DNA of 64,000 bases, taken from Cricetomys ansorgei. Its lineage: Eukaryota > Chordata > Mammalia > Rodentia > Nesomyidae. The translations under genes were made by a program, and so were the position numbers. Of this stretch, positions 36,561 to 47,569 are shown piece after piece. The DNA is taken from assembly GCA_026225945.1 (NCBI GenBank), contig JAMJFZ010002564.1, positions 1 through 64,000 of the forward strand, read 5' to 3'. How positions within the stretch are numbered: the first letter of the stretch is position 1; every line of letters begins with the position of its first letter. Below the pieces are notes generated by a model that saw nothing but the letters and a program-made list of their open reading frames with translations, was not told the origin of the DNA and did not search any database.

Positions 36561-37784
36561 CATCTGATACTTCCATGCTCAGTTCTTAAAATTTGAATGC
36601 ATAGATTAATCATTGCTACTTAACCTGACTTCTTTCTACTGAAACACCACAATTTGATCAAATACCTAGAGAATTATGTTGTCAATTGAGATAAGTTTTG
36701 AACTTATCTTTGCAATGTTTTATGTAAGTATTATTTCTTAGAACTAGTCAAAGCAGTAAATCTAAAATGGCTAGAGGAAAAAATGTGGAGCACAATTCAA
36801 TATATGGGCAATTCATATGATATTTAAAGTTGGGCTTTCATAATTGCAAATTGAGATCTTATAAAGCTAAAAAGGCTTTAGTACAGCAAAGAAAGTTTTC
36901 CATTTAGTGGAATATAATAATAAAAAATATTTGCCAGCTATATATCTTGCAGAATATTTGCCTAAAATAAACAAAGAATTGCAGGGTGATTAAATTCTAT
37001 TTTTAAAAGTGGTTGGTTATTCCCTTAACATTTGTGCTATAATCGCAACAATATATCTTGTAGGCAGGTCACTGCTGTTTGTCATAGGGTTTGTAGCTGG
37101 GGGACGTTGATTACTTTTCTCCTCCAGTGGCATGAAAAGTACCTCCTAACACCAGAACACTAGTCAGCAGGAGGTGAAGTTTCTATTTGGGTACTAGATC
37201 AATTTCCCTATGTTCAATGGCATACGTAAGCGGTATCTTCAACAATAGGACCTTAGAGTCAGGTTGTGGAAGTAACTTTCTTCTCATCTCTCTCCAAGAA
37301 AAGAACCAATTCTCCTCTCAAGACCTAGGCATCTGTGTGGTAGAGGAGACAGAACAATTATAAGAGCCAGATATGTTGGATGACTTCAAGGAAAGAGTGT
37401 CTCCTAAACGCAAGAAGATTGATGCATATATGAAATTGCAAAGTCAGTGATGATATGCTCAGAGTATGTACAGGTTCAAACCAGAAAAAAATCCTAGCAC
37501 TGAGAAGGGGAAATGGACATGAAATCCCACTCAGAACCCCAAAGCTATTTGCAATTGATACTTGCTGGGAAATACAAAATTACTTTTCTCTAATGGAGTA
37601 ACAAAGTATGTATCAGCAAGATTCCAGAACAGGCCCCATTTCTTGAAGTGGTAACATACTTTCTCCATTAAGTCTCTACCTTGAAAGGCTACATAACTTC
37701 CCCATAGAGCATTATCCATAGAGACCAAGTGTTTAAATACATAAGCCTATTTGAGACATTTTTTCATTCTAACCCCATCAGTAG

Positions 37785-37790
<6 letters not shown>
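36561..37790 (-). repeat. AT-rich spacer with an L1 3' UTR remnant
   Basis: About 37,010-37,320 resembles antisense Lx 3' UTR ('ggtcactgctgtttgtcat', 'ggtttgtagctggggg', 'caacaataggaccttag'). The remainder is AT-rich with no gene seen. Confidence 0.45.

Positions 37791-37840
<50 letters not shown>
37789..37840. repeat. (TA)n microsatellite
   Basis: About 26 TA units. Confidence 0.97.
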
Positions 37841-37841
<1 letters not shown>

Positions 37842-38219
37842 CTTTCAAGTACTGACAGCTGCAAGGAAGACTCCTATGTGTACACAGGCTATGTTTTCCT
37901 AGATTTACTGTTCTCTGGGTTACCCAGATTTTGTAAGAAATTAAAATGGATATAAAATGCTGTGGTTCCACAAAGCCGATTTCACTGTGCTGAACAGGTA
38001 TATAAACACAGGCTAGCTAATTGTCTGTAGGGTTTCCCTAGAGAAAACTCTGAAGAAGCATGGGTCTTTCAAATTTTAATAAGGTTCCTAGGATTTACAA
38101 AGTTATAAAAACCTCTTGAGCCATATTGGCAGGTGGCTCTTTTGGCACCAATAGATGCTATTTATCTCCCAAGGGCTAGAGAGAACCTTCTGGGCAAAAT
38201 CTCTCCATCAATTATGATC

Positions 38220-38998
38220 TATAGTTAATAATTTATCAGAGGTTTGGAGGATGAACAGTGTGTTCTGATTCTCTCAGTTCAGAATTCATTCAAAACTAAA
38301 AGATGAGCATTAGCCTTTGTTGCCCCTAAATCCACCAGAGCTATTGGAACCTACTACCACTACTGTGAAAGGGAAGAAGAGATAAGAAAGTGTGTTCCTG
38401 AATCTGCATGCAAAAAGGTGAGATTTTTGTTTTTTGAAACCTCCTGTAAAGCAGCCAAGGAGTCCTTGATATGCCTCATCTCCTCATCTGAGACCACCAT
38501 GAAGCTTGAGGTGGGAGGAGGTCTATCAAGCTAGAAGTACAGCAGAGATGCTGAAGCAGTCTTGCCCGTATCCTTACAGAACTGCTTATACAATATACAC
38601 TTATAAAGCAATATTAATCCTTTAAAATATTAAGACACTTTATTATTTGTTTGTTTATACATGTGGGTACACACAATCCATAGTGTGCATATGAAGATCA
38701 GAAAACAATTTTCAGGAACTGCTTCTCTCCTTCAACCTTATGGATCTCAGGAGTCAAACTAAGGTTATCAGGCTTGAAGGTAAGTGCTGTTACCATCATC
38801 CTGGCCCACTATTCATCTTTATTCATGCCATTAGTGTTATGAGGGAATACATATGGGAATGAAAATAGAAAAGGAAAAATGAAGAGAAGGGTAGGTTTGA
38901 GAGTAATTTTTCCCTCTGGCTCTCAATATGTTTATAGTGGGTTTAGTGGGAAAAGTTGGGGTATTATCATAATGTTCCTATGTCTTCCATTCTCACAG
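38220..38998 (+). promoter_or_regulatory. 5' UTR exon end and intron of OR gene 4
   Basis: By position and loose similarity to genes 3 and 5, a non-coding exon ends at about 38,417 with donor GTGAGA at 38,418. The intron would be 38,418-38,998, ending 'attctcacag'. It contains a B3-type SINE. The spliced 5' UTR would include the two-codon frame ATG ACC TGA at 39,001-39,009, just before the start codon. Confidence 0.45.
38645..38815 (-). repeat. B3-type SINE, antisense
   Basis: Antisense order: 'acatgtgggtacacacaatc', 'tatgaagatcagaaaacaat', 'ctctccttcaaccttatgga', 'ggttatcaggcttgaagg' and 'agtgctgttaccatcatcct'. It lies in the intron of OR gene 4. Confidence 0.8.
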
Positions 38999-39015
38999 AT
39001 ATGACCTGAAGAGGA

Positions 39016-39924
39016 ATGGCCTCTGGCAATGACTCCTCAGTGCAGGAGTTTATCCTGCTGGGCTTGACACAGCAGCCAGAGCTCCAGCTGCCTCTCTTCT
39101 TCCTCTTCTTGGCAATCTATGTGGTCTCCATGGTAGGGAACCTGGGTTTGATTGTTCTGATTGTTTTGAATCCTCACCTGCACACCCCCATGTACTATTT
39201 TCTCTTCAACCTGTCCTTCATTGATTTCTGCTACTCCTCTGTCATAACCCCAAAAATGCTGGTCAGTTTTGTGAAGCAGAACATCATTTCTCATGCAGAG
39301 TGCATGACTCAGCTCTTTTTTTTTCGTATCTTGACAGCAATGGCTTATGACAGATATGTAGCCATATGTAATCCCCTGCTTTATAAGGTTACCATGTCCT
39401 ATCAGGTCTGCTTTATGATGACAATGAGTGTATATTCAATGGGGTTTGTGGGTGCCATGGCCCACACAGTTTGTATGCTGAGACTTACCTTCTGTGATAG
39501 CAACATCATCAATCACTATATGTGTGATATACTCCCTCTCCTGAAGCTCTCCTGCACAAGCACCTACATCAACGAGCTGGTGGTTTTCATTGTTGTGGGT
39601 GTCAATGTAATAGGACCTAGTTTGATCATCTTTACTTCTTATACCTTGATCATCTCCAACATTTCCCATATCCATTCGACAGAAGGCAGATCCAAGGCTT
39701 TTAGCACTTGTAGTTCTCACATAATAGCTGTTTCTATTTTCTTTGGAGCCTCAGCATTCATGTATCTTAAGCCTTCTCCTGTTGGATCTGTGGATGAAGA
39801 TAAAGTGTCCACTGTTTTCTACACTATTGTGGGTCCTATGTTGAACCCTTTCATCTACAGCTTGAGGAACAAGGATGTCCACATTGCACTGAGTAAGACT
39901 TTGAAGAAAAGCATGCTTATATAG
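39016..39924 (+). CDS. Olfactory receptor, OR8-type, with TM3 deletion (gene 4)
   Basis: OR-type GPCR frame of 302 residues, open from ATG to stop, with N5-D-S, GN (41-42), LHTPMYYFL (55-63), C96, [10 protein letters not shown] (109-118), KAFSTCSSH and [14 protein letters not shown]. Two in-frame losses separate it from its paralogues. One residue is missing in the first extracellular loop (about residues 86-91). Eight residues (24 bases) are missing in the middle of TM3 at about 39,322-39,330, where the FF-x-x-SECY part should be. TM3 carries ligand-pocket residues and must span the membrane, so I infer the product is probably inactive or badly folded, although the rest of the frame is well kept. 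It could be a young pseudogene or, less likely, a divergent working allele. Confidence 0.85.
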   Translation: MASGNDSSVQEFILLGLTQQPELQLPLFFLFLAIYVVSMVGNLGLIVLIVLNPHLHTPMYYFLFNLSFIDFCYSSVITPKMLVSFVKQNIISHAECMTQLFFFRILTAMAYDRYVAICNPLLYKVTMSYQVCFMMTMSVYSMGFVGAMAHTVCMLRLTFCDSNIINHYMCDILPLLKLSCTSTYINELVVFIVVGVNVIGPSLIIFTSYTLIISNISHIHSTEGRSKAFSTCSSHIIAVSIFFGASAFMYLKPSPVGSVDEDKVSTVFYTIVGPMLNPFIYSLRNKDVHIALSKTLKKSMLI

Positions 39925-40180
39925 GTAGAAACTGTTTTTCTTAATAGATACAGATCTTACTTGCTGCATACAATGTATCAAGCTATGGAGAAGATCCTAA
40001 GAAGTTGAAACAAAATTCCAATTACTTGGTAATACAGAAAATTAATTGTGAAAATCAGTTCTCAGGTCAAGGCAATATGAAGAAGAGGTTGTGTTTTTCA
40101 TCCTTTCAGAAATAGTAAAGTGTCATACTTCAGTTGTCAACTCTGTAGCTTATGTTTAGATTTTATAATTTTTACTTTCT
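39925..40180 (+). other. 3' flank of OR gene 4
   Basis: AT-rich sequence after the stop codon. No clear polyadenylation signal recognised. Confidence 0.35.
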
Positions 40181-40184
40181 GTTT

Positions 40185-40285
40185 TTGTCTCATTATGTAC
40201 CCTAGGATGATATCAAATTCATGATTCTTTTGTCTCAGCCTGCTGAATACTGGGATTATAGGTAGGCACATACCACTTTATATGG
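40185..40285 (-). repeat. B1-type SINE fragment, antisense
   Basis: 'ctcattatgtaccctagg', 'ctcagcctgctgaatactgg' and 'gattataggtaggcac' in antisense B1 order. Confidence 0.65.
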
Positions 40286-41050
40286 CTTATATGGATTTTA
40301 GGAGAAGCATTTCTGGATTAATAAATCCAGAAATGCCAAGGTTGTAAGGTTTTGTTTTTACTGCATCTAGAACTCCTGTATAGCCCTGATGTACATGCAC
40401 TGATATAGATGTTTTTAGAATTAGTCATTTCCCAATTTAGTGAGTGTATGTTCATTTTTGAACAAGCTTCTGTTGGGTTGGGAAAGATTTCTTCTTTCTC
40501 TGAATGAAGAAGAGCAGTGTGAATGTTCCTGTCCCTCTGATTCCCCTTCCCACTTTAAGTTTAAGGGAATATGGAAAAATGAAGTCAATTTTTTATACTA
40601 ATTCTTTAGGCCAGGAAATGAAGTATCAATTTTCAGTGGTGAAAATTAAAGTAACCTACATTTTTGTATGTGCATTTTTGACATCAGGAATGTGGTAAAT
40701 GTATGGACGAACTAAATCTTCACTGACATAAGTTTAAGTGCAAGTTCTAATAATGCTCTGAAAGGAAAGTTTGTTCTTATCAGAAATGAATTTTATAATC
40801 TTAATTAATAACAGACACATATTTCAATTTTTAAATTGTATTATTTGGGTTTCAGAGGCTTATGTGATAAAAATCATTCAGTTTGTGTTTGAGTATTTAT
40901 GGAAAGAGATGATATGGACACCAACCAGGCTTCAGAATGAGTGGTCAGGGTAGACCTTGATGAGGAAGGGGTTTGTGAGCTGAGATGTCATTGAACAGAG
41001 GGAGACAGTCATAGAGAGGGAATTCCTCACAAGCAGAGTAGTCAGCACAA
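40286..41050. other. Intergenic, nothing recognised
   Basis: A short perfect inverted sequence, 'tttctggattaataaatccagaaa', lies at about 40,309-40,332. Otherwise AT-rich with no gene. Confidence 0.4.
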
Positions 41051-41051
41051 A

Positions 41052-42100
41052 GTCTGACAGGCACTGAGAAGCTTTGTGAGTATAAAAGCAGGGAAGATAC
41101 AAATTCAGCTTCAGAAGGGTGAAAAGGCACAAATTTGGAGATTTGTGTGATCCATGAAACAAGAACTAAGAAGCGAAGTTGATGTATTGAGGGTACGTAA
41201 GTAAAGGATGAATGCTTCTAAAACAAAATAAGAGCTCACATGATATTAACCACAGAAAAGTCTTATTTTTTATTGATTTGAAGTTGTCTATGATTATTTT
41301 GAACACAGTTTCCAGATAGGTTAAAGCTGGGCCAAAACCCACCCATTCCATCCTGGCATGATCAGACTATTCTGCACTAGGCCAGTCCAAAGGGGAGTGT
41401 GGCTAGGCATGGCCTCTGCCAGCGAAGGATCCTGAGCAGCAAATGAGTACAATGGAAACAGACACCTAGGAAACTTCTCATCTTAATGAAGCAGCAAGGT
41501 GATACATATATTGTAAGAAAAAGGGAAGTCTAATCTGTAGGGCAGGCAGAGAAACAAGAATATATCCCATGTTTCCTGCCCTGGGGCAAGTCAGAGACAA
41601 CAGAAACCAGAACCAACAAGCCTCTCTATTTGGCAGCTGCAACATGCAGGATTGTCAGTGGGTACAATGGAGGGGAGAAGTCCAATACCTACTGATCTCA
41701 GGGGGAGATATCTGGGATTAGGTCACATCTCAAACTGTTTCTGTACCCAGATTCTGCTTTCTTGGCCCCATATGTTAAGCATTCCATTGCTAATTTGTCA
41801 TGAAATTCATTATACAATCTACCTTTAGAAATACATAGCTATCATTCTCTGCATTCGAGGTCAATTTCTTTCCTAATATTTGCATGCTTGACTCCAGAGC
41901 AGTACACAGATTGTAGATCTGAACTGCATCAGCTTCAGATCAAAGTAAAACCTTTTTGAAACTCATCATTTCACCCATGAGGTAAGAAAGTCCAAATGTG
42001 GAAAGATGATTGAAATTGTAACCATGTGACCTGCTTTTCGCTATAAATTCTGAGAGTTTTGTGTTCTGTGTCCTTTTTACCTTAGTTTCCAAACTAAAGA
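41052..42100 (+). repeat. Duplicated block, copy A (with 62.99-64.0 kb)
   Basis: About 1 kb aligning in the same orientation with 62,988 to the window end. The left two thirds differ at roughly one base in eight to ten and by small indels; for example about 28 bases near 41,118-41,145 are absent from copy B. From about 41,755 to 42,100 I count one substitution in about 345 bases. Open frames inside it differ between copies and look incidental. The sequence type is not recognised. Confidence 0.9.
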
Positions 42101-42395
42101 TGCTGTGCAGATTAAATAATGCATCCGATGTTTAAGCAGCTCTGTCTTTTTTTCATCTTCTACACGTTTTATTGTAGTGTTTCTCAGATGCGGACTTCTT
42201 GCCATGTAACATCCCTGATGTGAGCAAATACCTCATACTCAGTCACTCATTGCTGTGGCTTATTGGTAGTTCTGATATTACTGTCACTCTGCAAACATTA
42301 TCATAGCTATTGAATTTGTCACTGCAATTGAATCAGAAAAATTGGTGGCAATACATGCCGTTAGTAAGTTCACTGCCATTAGAAGATTTTTTTTT
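42101..42395. other. Intergenic beside the duplicated block
   Basis: No gene or named repeat seen. The duplication with the right edge of the window may continue through this stretch, but the window ends. Confidence 0.35.
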
Positions 42396-42399
42396 TTTT

Positions 42400-42840
42400 G
42401 GTGTATACAATACAAATAACTTTAATTATAAAATCTACTGTGAGCTGAACAAAGATGATGCCACTGGACATGCAAAACTGCATAGGGATGAGAGAAAGCC
42501 CATGATGCCTTCACCCTACACAAAGAAACGTAGGCAACTGAGGAAAGCTGAAAGAGAGAGAGAGGTGGTCTTTCCCAGAGAAGAGCACACTAATTGGTAT
42601 GTCCATTGCCATATGGTCAATCCTGAAAATATACATACAAGTAGCATTATACAGAGCAGATTATATGATTACATTTAGGAGTACATATACATTTATGCAC
42701 ATATATATGCCTACAATAACAATTAGTGAAAAAAAGAAGCTAGGATTTGAAGGAGATTGGGGAGAGTTGTATTGGAGAGTTAAGAGAAAGGAAAGGGAGT
42801 GGAGAAATGTTATAATTATATTATAATCTCAGAAAAACAT
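42400..42840 (+). repeat. L1 (Lx-type) 3' UTR, sense
   Basis: Ordered 3' UTR segments: 'ggcaactgaggaaagctgaa', 'ctttcccagagaagagcaca', 'acatacaagtagcattatac', 'caataacaattagtg', then a purine-rich end 'ttataatctcagaaaaa'. It is 5'-truncated. Confidence 0.75.
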
Positions 42841-42845
42841 CATTG

Positions 42846-43065
42846 GCTGCAGCAATGGCTCAGAAATTAAGAGGGAGCACTTTTTGCTCTTGCAAAGTAC
42901 CTGGTTTAGTAGTTCCCAACCCACACGGTAATTCATAATCACACATAGCTTCGATTCCAGTGGATCTAATGCAGTCTTCTGATCTCAGTGTTCACAAGGC
43001 ATGCATGGGGTACGCATGCAGGCAAAATACTCATACACAAAAAATAAAATACACAAATCTTTAAA
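42846..43065 (+). repeat. B2/B3-type SINE
   Basis: tRNA-derived start 'ctgcagcaatggctcagaaa', then 'gagcactttttgctcttgca' and 'ttcgattccagtggatctaa', ending in an A-rich AATAAA-bearing tail. It is inserted directly after the L1 end. Confidence 0.85.
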
Positions 43066-43235
43066 AAATTCACTGATACCATAGCAATAATATGCAAAGT
43101 TATCATATAGATCAGAGGACATAGATAAAAGAACAGTGGTTGTAAATTTTCAAGTAACTAAGGATATTTTATTGGTAGGAATAGTATTTATTTAGTTATT
43201 TACTATAGAAGAGCAATAAAGTGCTTTACAGTCTC
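43066..43235. other. Short unique spacer
   Basis: AT-rich, nothing recognised. Confidence 0.3.
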
Positions 43236-43239
43236 CTGG

Positions 43240-43572
43240 AAAGCAAGAATTATGATGTTCTGTTTTATTTTGTTCCTGAGATACATGTGAAATAGCTACT
43301 GGCAGTTGATGGCTGCTGATGGAGGAATAGTCACTCTCCTTTGGGAACATGGCCACTGGTATGTTGCTCATGCTCCAGTACATACACATGTCGGTAGTAA
43401 TACTTAGACATGGAGTCATTAATAACAATAAAAAATAAGACATGAAGCTGGGAGGAGGATGGAGTGGGAGTACTGAGAGGATTTGGGAAAAGGTCGTGCT
43501 GCGTGGATATGATCAGTAACATTGTATGAATGCATGAAACTTTAGAAAATATAATTATTATTTTAAAAATAA
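43240..43572 (+). repeat. L1 (Lx-type) 3' end, sense
   Basis: 'ggcagttgatggctgctgat' and 'cactctcctttgggaacatg', then a 'gaagctgggaggaggatgga' segment and an A-rich end, which the B1 at 43,576 follows. Confidence 0.65.
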
Positions 43573-43573
43573 A

Positions 43574-43750
43574 ATGATGGTTGTACAGTGGTAGCACACG
43601 CCTTTAATTCCAGCACTTTGGAGGCAGATACAGTCATATCTCTGTGAATTCGAGACCAGCCTGGTCTACAGAGTGAGTTCCAGGACAGAAGAGTTACAAC
43701 AGAGAAACCCAGTCTCAGTAAACCAAAATAAATAAAGAAAATGAAAAAAT
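43574..43750 (+). repeat. B1 SINE
   Basis: 'gtggtagcacacgcctttaa', 'ttccagcactttggaggcag', 'gaattcgagaccagcctggt' and 'ctacagagtgagttccagga', then an A-rich tail. It is the best-kept B1 of the window. Confidence 0.93.
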
Positions 43751-43759
43751 AAAAATAAA

Positions 43760-45470
43760 AAAATGGTTTCTATATTCAAATTACTGAATCTGAAAGCTTT
43801 GTTGAATTTTTTGTTATATGGCAGTGTCTAAAATTTTTAATAATTTTTGACTAAATCTGTTAACTTAAATATAAATGGATAAAATTTCAGTATATGGTTG
43901 GCAAATTTATTGATTCATTTTAGTAATTTATTTAACTAATTTATATATTTTTCACACAGTTAATGAGCAAACATTGATATGCCTCATACCATACTAATGA
44001 CATTGTTGTTTCAAGGAAATTGAATATCATTTTTGTTTTGCATAATTAAGGATGGTTAATATAATCTAAATTATGCTAGCCTTTTGTAAATTGACATCAT
44101 TTAGATACAGAATTATTAATGTAGAAGTTAATTTAAGATGAATTTTATAAGGTAGGCTCTAATCTAATTTAATTGGTGTCTTTATAAGCAAAGGAAGTGA
44201 GAATTCAGATAAAGACATTCACGTATACAGTTAGGTCCTGATAAAGACACAGTGCAAGAGTGGTCATCTCTAAAATAAGAGGAGAAGCTTTCAAAGATAG
44301 AAACGTGTGCACAACTTGACCCTGGATTGCTAGCTCCCGAAGTTGTGAAGAAAAATAAATTCTGATGTTTCAGGCACCTGACCTGCCATATTCTGTTTCG
44401 GTATGCAGAGTAGCAGCACTGAAGTCTACATTTTTTTGACTTTACAAATACTGAGAAAACCAAATAACTAAAAGACAGGCCAAGATTCAAACTTTGAAAT
44501 AAGTAGAGATTATTTAGTTTTCATATTTATTTTTATATCTGACACACCGTATTTTTACAGAGTGATAATTCGATGCATGTTTTCAATCTAAAGGGCAAGC
44601 TGAGACACAACAAGTATGAGATCAAAGAGTTTATTTGGACCAAAATGAGGTAGCCAACCAGAGCGAAATGGAAAATTCAAGTTTCCAAGAAAACATTCTT
44701 TGAAATGGCACCTGAGAGTTATTGTTCTTATAGATTAAAATCACTGAGAAACAGGTCATGACAAACCAGTAGCAATTGTCAATAAGAATAGCACAGACCA
44801 CATGTTGACTGTTAACCAGTTACATCCCTACACTTCATATCAGAATTCTGCTTAGGAAGAAAGAAATTTTCCCCAGGTTATTTATTACCTTTGTTGCACC
44901 TTGGCATACTCAGAAAACTGCTGGGCTAAACAAGAATGGCATAAGTGACCATGACCTCATGATTTGTGTGTCCATGAAGTGAACGCATTTGGTAACAGTT
45001 CAAGACCTTCCTTTCTTATTTCCCACTTTCAGGAAATAGAATTTATCCTGGAAGCGTTGTTGTAGAATTAGAGGCCTCGTGTTGTTAGGATGACTTGCAC
45101 CAAGGTAGTTCTGCCTTACAAAGTAGAAAAGAGAAGTCTATAGATAATAGGCCATGGTCAAACCATCGATAATAATGTTGGGTCTCACTGGTACCAGGTA
45201 ATTCAACAAGTGTGTCCACCTAAAATTCTCTGAGATCTAAACAATTAGGATACAAAAATGTGTAAGGGATCACAGATAAATTGTTTAGCAATCATTTTCC
45301 AAAAACCTGCACTATTCCAAGACTATAATTTATTTTAAATCAGTTTTATTCTGTCTATATTCATCAATATTTTGATCATAAAAGATTATAAAACAAAACT
45401 TCTCTTCTTAAAAGTTATTTTAATTATACAATCTGTTATAACAATTTCCTCTATAAAACATATTTCCTGA
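43760..45470. other. Long intergenic stretch, unclassified
   Basis: AT-rich to about 44,560. About 44,580-45,170 is less AT-rich and may be a dispersed element ('gatcaaagagtttatttgga', 'ggtagccaaccagagcg'), but I cannot name a family. No credible coding frame. Confidence 0.35.
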
Positions 45471-45474
45471 GCCT

Positions 45475-45645
45475 GGAAGATGGTTCAGCCATCCCTACTC
45501 TTGCAGAACCCAGGGCTGGGAAGATAGCTCAGTTATCCCTGCTCTTTTAGGGAACTAAGCACTCTCCTCATGCGGTTCAAAACTATCTGTAACTCGAGCT
45601 CTAGGGGATCCAGTGACATCTTCTGGCCTCTAATTCTACAACAGG
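45475..45645 (+). repeat. B2/B3-type SINE with a short repeated start
   Basis: A truncated start ('gcctggaagatggttcagcc') is followed by a second start ('gctgggaagatagctcag') at about 45,513, then 'ctaggggatccagtgacatc' and 'ttctggcctc'. The doubled start may be a small tandem duplication or two insertions. Confidence 0.7.
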
Positions 45646-45649
45646 AGAT

Positions 45650-45793
45650 CATGCCTGACTAGGACTCATAGGGGCTCACAGAGACTGTAGCAACAGACAC
45701 AGAACCTGCATGGGTCTACGCTAGTTCCCCCCCAATTATAACTTAAGTTTGTCTGGCTCAGTATTCTTATAGAGCTCCTAAAAGTTGGAATGG

Positions 45794-45835
<42 letters not shown>

Positions 45836-46020
45836 ATTTGGGTAGGAAGTCTTAGGAAGAGAGGGATATGAGAGGGAGCAGGAAGATGAAGGGAGGAGAG
45901 GGAGCTTGGGATCAGGATATATATTGTATGAGAGAAAGAAAAAATTAAGAGAAGGAAAAAATTAATTATTAAAAAATAAGTAAAAAATAAATCAAAACAT
46001 TAAAAAAACTTTAAAATAAA
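45650..46020 (+). repeat. L1 3' end, sense, with TG repeat
   Basis: 'aggggctcacagagactgta' and 'acagaacctgcatgggtcta' match the L1 3' UTR region seen in antisense at 32,500. A (TG)n array lies at about 45,796-45,834, then a purine-rich stretch and an A-rich tail. Confidence 0.65.
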
Positions 46021-46255
46021 TTATTACTTGGAACATTTCTTCCATGTTACTAGTTTTCATTGTGCTTAAGTGTTATGCAGGCTGCTAGGGAGAAAATACA
46101 TTAATGGTCTTACTCAGCACTGGGCTCTGCATTCTATAATACCATCCTGAAAGGTAATATGTACCTATAGGTGCATTAGTGGCACAGTTATAGGACAACT
46201 AACTGGTTTCTGATTGGAACTGAGGCCTAGTTCACTGGAGAGAATTTCATGTCTG

Positions 46256-46257
<2 letters not shown>

Positions 46258-46297
<40 letters not shown>
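46258..46297. repeat. (CA)n microsatellite
   Basis: About 19 CA units. Confidence 0.95.
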
Positions 46298-46439
46298 TAT
46301 ATGTATATATATATCTGACTTAATTCGTTAAGAGCAAAGTTATTTTGAGCTAGAAAAACCCTTCATAATTAAATGGTTGCAATGTATTGAAAAAATATGT
46401 ATATCCCTTTAGTTTTGGGGGGTAAAAGACAGCCTCTAG

Positions 46440-47500
46440 AATAGAAGAAGATATTTGACATTATTTATCTGATAATTCTGATAGGGAAATCCTATCTAGA
46501 GTATATAAATCACTTAAAGATTATACACTAAAAAACAAGTAATCTGGTTAGTAAAAGAGCAAATGGCATGGACTGAAAGGTCTCAAAAGGTAAGATATGA
46601 CTAGTCAATAAATTAATAAAGAGAGTCAGTATTCTTAATCACAAGGAAATGTAAATCAAAAAATTAAAATTCCATCTTACTATAGCCAAAAATATTACCA
46701 TCAAGAAAAGAAAGAAACACATTAGCGTTTTAACATTGGTGAATACACTTGACAAAAGAAACCTTGTTACTCTGTTGGTGGGCGTATAAATTAGTGCAGT
46801 CACTGTGAAAACCAGCTCATGACAATCACTAATGAAATTAAAATTTGAACTTAACAATGAGTCAGAAATTTCTCTGCAGACTCTGTCTCCAAAGTCAAAG
46901 TCAGCTTCTATAAGAAATAAATGCAAAAAAGATATAAATGCACATAGGAACACTTTTCATAATAATCATATTATGGTTAGAGTCTATTCATAATAGACAT
47001 ATTATGGATAGAGTCTATATGCCAGTCTGTGGATTGAGAAAATGGAGTCAGTTGGGCATGGTTGTAGATGCTTGTAATTTCAGCACTTGGAAGTAGAGGT
47101 GGGAGAATTATGAGTTTAATGCTATCTTGCACTAAATAAAAAGTTTCAGGCCAGCTTCAGCTACACAATTTGAATATATCACGTAAAACGGGGTATGTGT
47201 ACACCAAAAGTTTTTATTTAGATATAAAATAGAATAAGATGCCTTTTGCAAGAAAATGTACTGAACTAAAGTTCAATATATTAAATGAAATAAGTCATTC
47301 TCACAAAGACAAGTGTCAGATCTTTCTGTTCACAGGTAGAATATGGGGAGGGGGTTCATGAAGAAGTGGGAAATTGGCTAGAGATAAGAAAATGTAACAG
47401 AAGGGGTGAGTGAGATGAATGTACATTTTATATATATGTGGAAACATCATACAATACCCACTACTTTGTATAGGTAATATTTGTTATTAAAAATAACATG
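46440..47500 (+). repeat. Old L1 ORF2 tail and 3' UTR, sense, with an inserted SINE
   Basis: A-rich ORF2-tail-like sequence ('cacaaggaaatgtaaatcaa', 'gttggtgggcgtataaatta'), then a 3' region ('aatgaaataagtcattctca'). A B1/B4-type SINE at about 47,045-47,175 ('gttgggcatggttgtagatg') interrupts it. About 46,965-47,005 shows a short direct repeat around 'catattatgg'. The frame is broken throughout. Confidence 0.6.
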
Positions 47501-47569
47501 AATGAAATTTTTGTGTCTATAAAATAAGTGTTATTTATTATTGAATCATTTTTAAATAAATATTATAAT

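Noticed and set aside
42310..42678. Open frame of 122 codons
   Set aside because: Most of it lies in a sense L1 3' UTR; the product resembles nothing I recognise.
42846..42920. tRNA-like segment
   Set aside because: It is the tRNA-derived head of a B2/B3 SINE, not a tRNA gene.
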